Made by a program: the position numbers and the translations under genes. DNA of 6,265 bases, from assembly GCA_038230595.1 (NCBI GenBank), contig JBBRMY010000144.1, forward strand, positions 1 through 6,265. Direction: 5' to 3'. Position 1 is the first letter of the stretch. Every line of letters starts with the position of its first letter. This document shows positions 5,535 to 6,265 of the stretch, one piece after another. The stretch is from JBBRMY01 sp038230595. GTDB lineage: Bacteria; Bacteroidota; Ignavibacteria; Tepidaquicellales; Tepidaquicellaceae. The notes beneath the pieces were generated by a model. That model saw nothing but the letters and a program-made list of their open reading frames with translations. It made no database searches and was not told the origin of the DNA.

Positions 5535-6206
5535 TTGAAACATATTGTCTTTCTTCCGGGAATTGCAGCTGATGAGCGCATATTCGATTTTATCGAAATA
5601 AATAATTGTACAAAGCAGTTTATAAAATGGAATAAGCCGGAGAAGAATGATACATTTGGAGCTTATTTAGATAAAATTAAAAAGGAGATCGAAACAAAAA
5701 ATCCTCCGGTTCTTATAGGTGTTTCTCTTGGAGGAATTTTTGCAATGGAGCTACGAGAGCTTATTCATGTAGAAAAGACGATCCTTATTTCTAGTGTTAA
5801 AAGTAAAGAAGAGATGCCTTTATCACTAGAATTGATAAGAAGATTAAGGATTAATGAAATACTTCCCGTTGCATTAATAAAAAAAAGCGCTCCGGTAATT
5901 AAGCGTATTATAGTAGATACAAGCAATGAAGAAGCATGGAATAGATTCAAGGAAATGCTTAAAGACACAGATAGTGTTTTTATAAAAAGTGCATTCAGAT
6001 TTGCTCTTGATTGGAAAAGGAAAGAATTTAATAAAGAAAATATTGTGCATATACACGGAACAAATGATAAAGTTTTTCCAATAAGAAATATCAAGAGTTG
6101 TGATTACGTCATTGAAAACGGAAGTCATGATATGGTAATGACAAGAGCTCAGGAGATAAGCAAAATCATTATAAAAGAAATTTTCACCATCAATAAAATT
6201 GAATAA
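5535..6206 (+). CDS. Small alpha/beta-hydrolase fold protein
   Basis: A 223-aa cytoplasmic alpha/beta hydrolase of unknown substrate. The N-terminal strand and oxyanion region IVFLPGIAADERIF (4-17) is typical of the fold. The nucleophile elbow is GVSLGG (62-67) with Ser64. The acid is probably Asp178 in HIHGTNDKVFP, and the histidine is His198 in ENGSHDMV. The catalytic set is complete, and the cap region (about 95-160) is short and helical. Such proteins are often annotated as esterases, lipases or thioesterases, but nothing here fixes the substrate. The start is TTG at 5535, chosen because the conserved first strand begins directly at it. The leader is T-rich with no Shine-Dalgarno sequence. 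The stop (6204-6206) overlaps the probable start of the next gene, which suggests cotranslation with that gene. Confidence 0.85.
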   Translation: MKHIVFLPGIAADERIFDFIEINNCTKQFIKWNKPEKNDTFGAYLDKIKKEIETKNPPVLIGVSLGGIFAMELRELIHVEKTILISSVKSKEEMPLSLELIRRLRINEILPVALIKKSAPVIKRIIVDTSNEEAWNRFKEMLKDTDSVFIKSAFRFALDWKRKEFNKENIVHIHGTNDKVFPIRNIKSCDYVIENGSHDMVMTRAQEISKIIIKEIFTINKIE

Positions 6207-6265
6207 TGAGAAAGTACTTTCAAATGTAAAGAATATTCTGGTTGTGAATTCTAACAACCAGATAG
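6199..6265 (+). CDS. Start of a gene running off the right edge, possibly a family 9 glycosyltransferase
   Basis: From a TTG at 6199 the frame is open to the window end and encodes MNNEKVLSNVKNILVVNSNNQI. The pattern 'KNILVV-x-NNQI' is how many ADP-heptose:LPS heptosyltransferase-like (GT9) proteins begin, where the next residues would be GD in the nucleotide-sugar-binding Rossmann loop. This rests on 22 residues and is a guess. The other two plus-strand frames stop within this stretch. The start overlaps the last codons of the hydrolase gene by 8 bases, as in tightly packed operons. No ATG is available in this frame, and the TTG matches the other TTG starts in the window. Confidence 0.45.
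   Translation, partial: MNNEKVLSNVKNILVVNSNNQI

Overview
This window looks like ordinary chromosome from a low-GC, Gram-negative bacterium, most likely of the Bacteroidota/Ignavibacteriota (Chlorobi-side) group. Three things suggest this. An arabinose-5-phosphate isomerase (KdsD) implies Kdo-containing lipopolysaccharide. Gene leaders are A/T-rich and almost all lack a Shine-Dalgarno sequence. TTG starts are frequent (rlmD-type gene, alpha/beta hydrolase, probable right-edge gene). The lineage is inferred from style and not from a marker gene.

Left part (1-1159): the 3' end of a gene of unknown function enters from the left edge. It is followed by a repeat-rich non-coding region holding a small 66-aa DUF2267-like gene on the minus strand. 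Three related copies of a roughly 70-80 bp C-rich/G-rich-ended element lie here (about 509-577, 615-684, 1071-1147), and each sits just past the stop codon of a gene. Two of them bracket the small gene.

Centre (1160-4619): a minus-strand RlmD/RumA-type 23S rRNA m5U methyltransferase with its iron-sulfur cysteines diverges from a plus-strand pair, kdsD and psuG. KdsD makes arabinose 5-phosphate for Kdo synthesis. PsuG cleaves pseudouridine 5'-phosphate. The psuG reading frame carries its conserved N-terminus, including the family's VALEST glutamate, about 100 bp upstream of its first ATG. No ATG, GTG or TTG exists in that upstream part, so the gene start is anomalous and is the most interesting local puzzle.

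Right part (4620-6265): an exported M15-type zinc D,D-/L,D-peptidase acting on cell-wall peptides, a hairpin resembling a terminator, a small alpha/beta hydrolase with a complete Ser-Asp-His set, and the first ~22 codons of a gene running off the right edge. The N-terminus of that last gene resembles family 9 (heptosyltransferase-type) glycosyltransferases. With kdsD, this gives the plus-strand genes a loose envelope theme.

I see no CRISPR array, tRNA, rRNA, transposase or phage gene. No clearly new multi-gene system is visible. The best candidates for follow-up are the psuG start and the dispersed repeat family.
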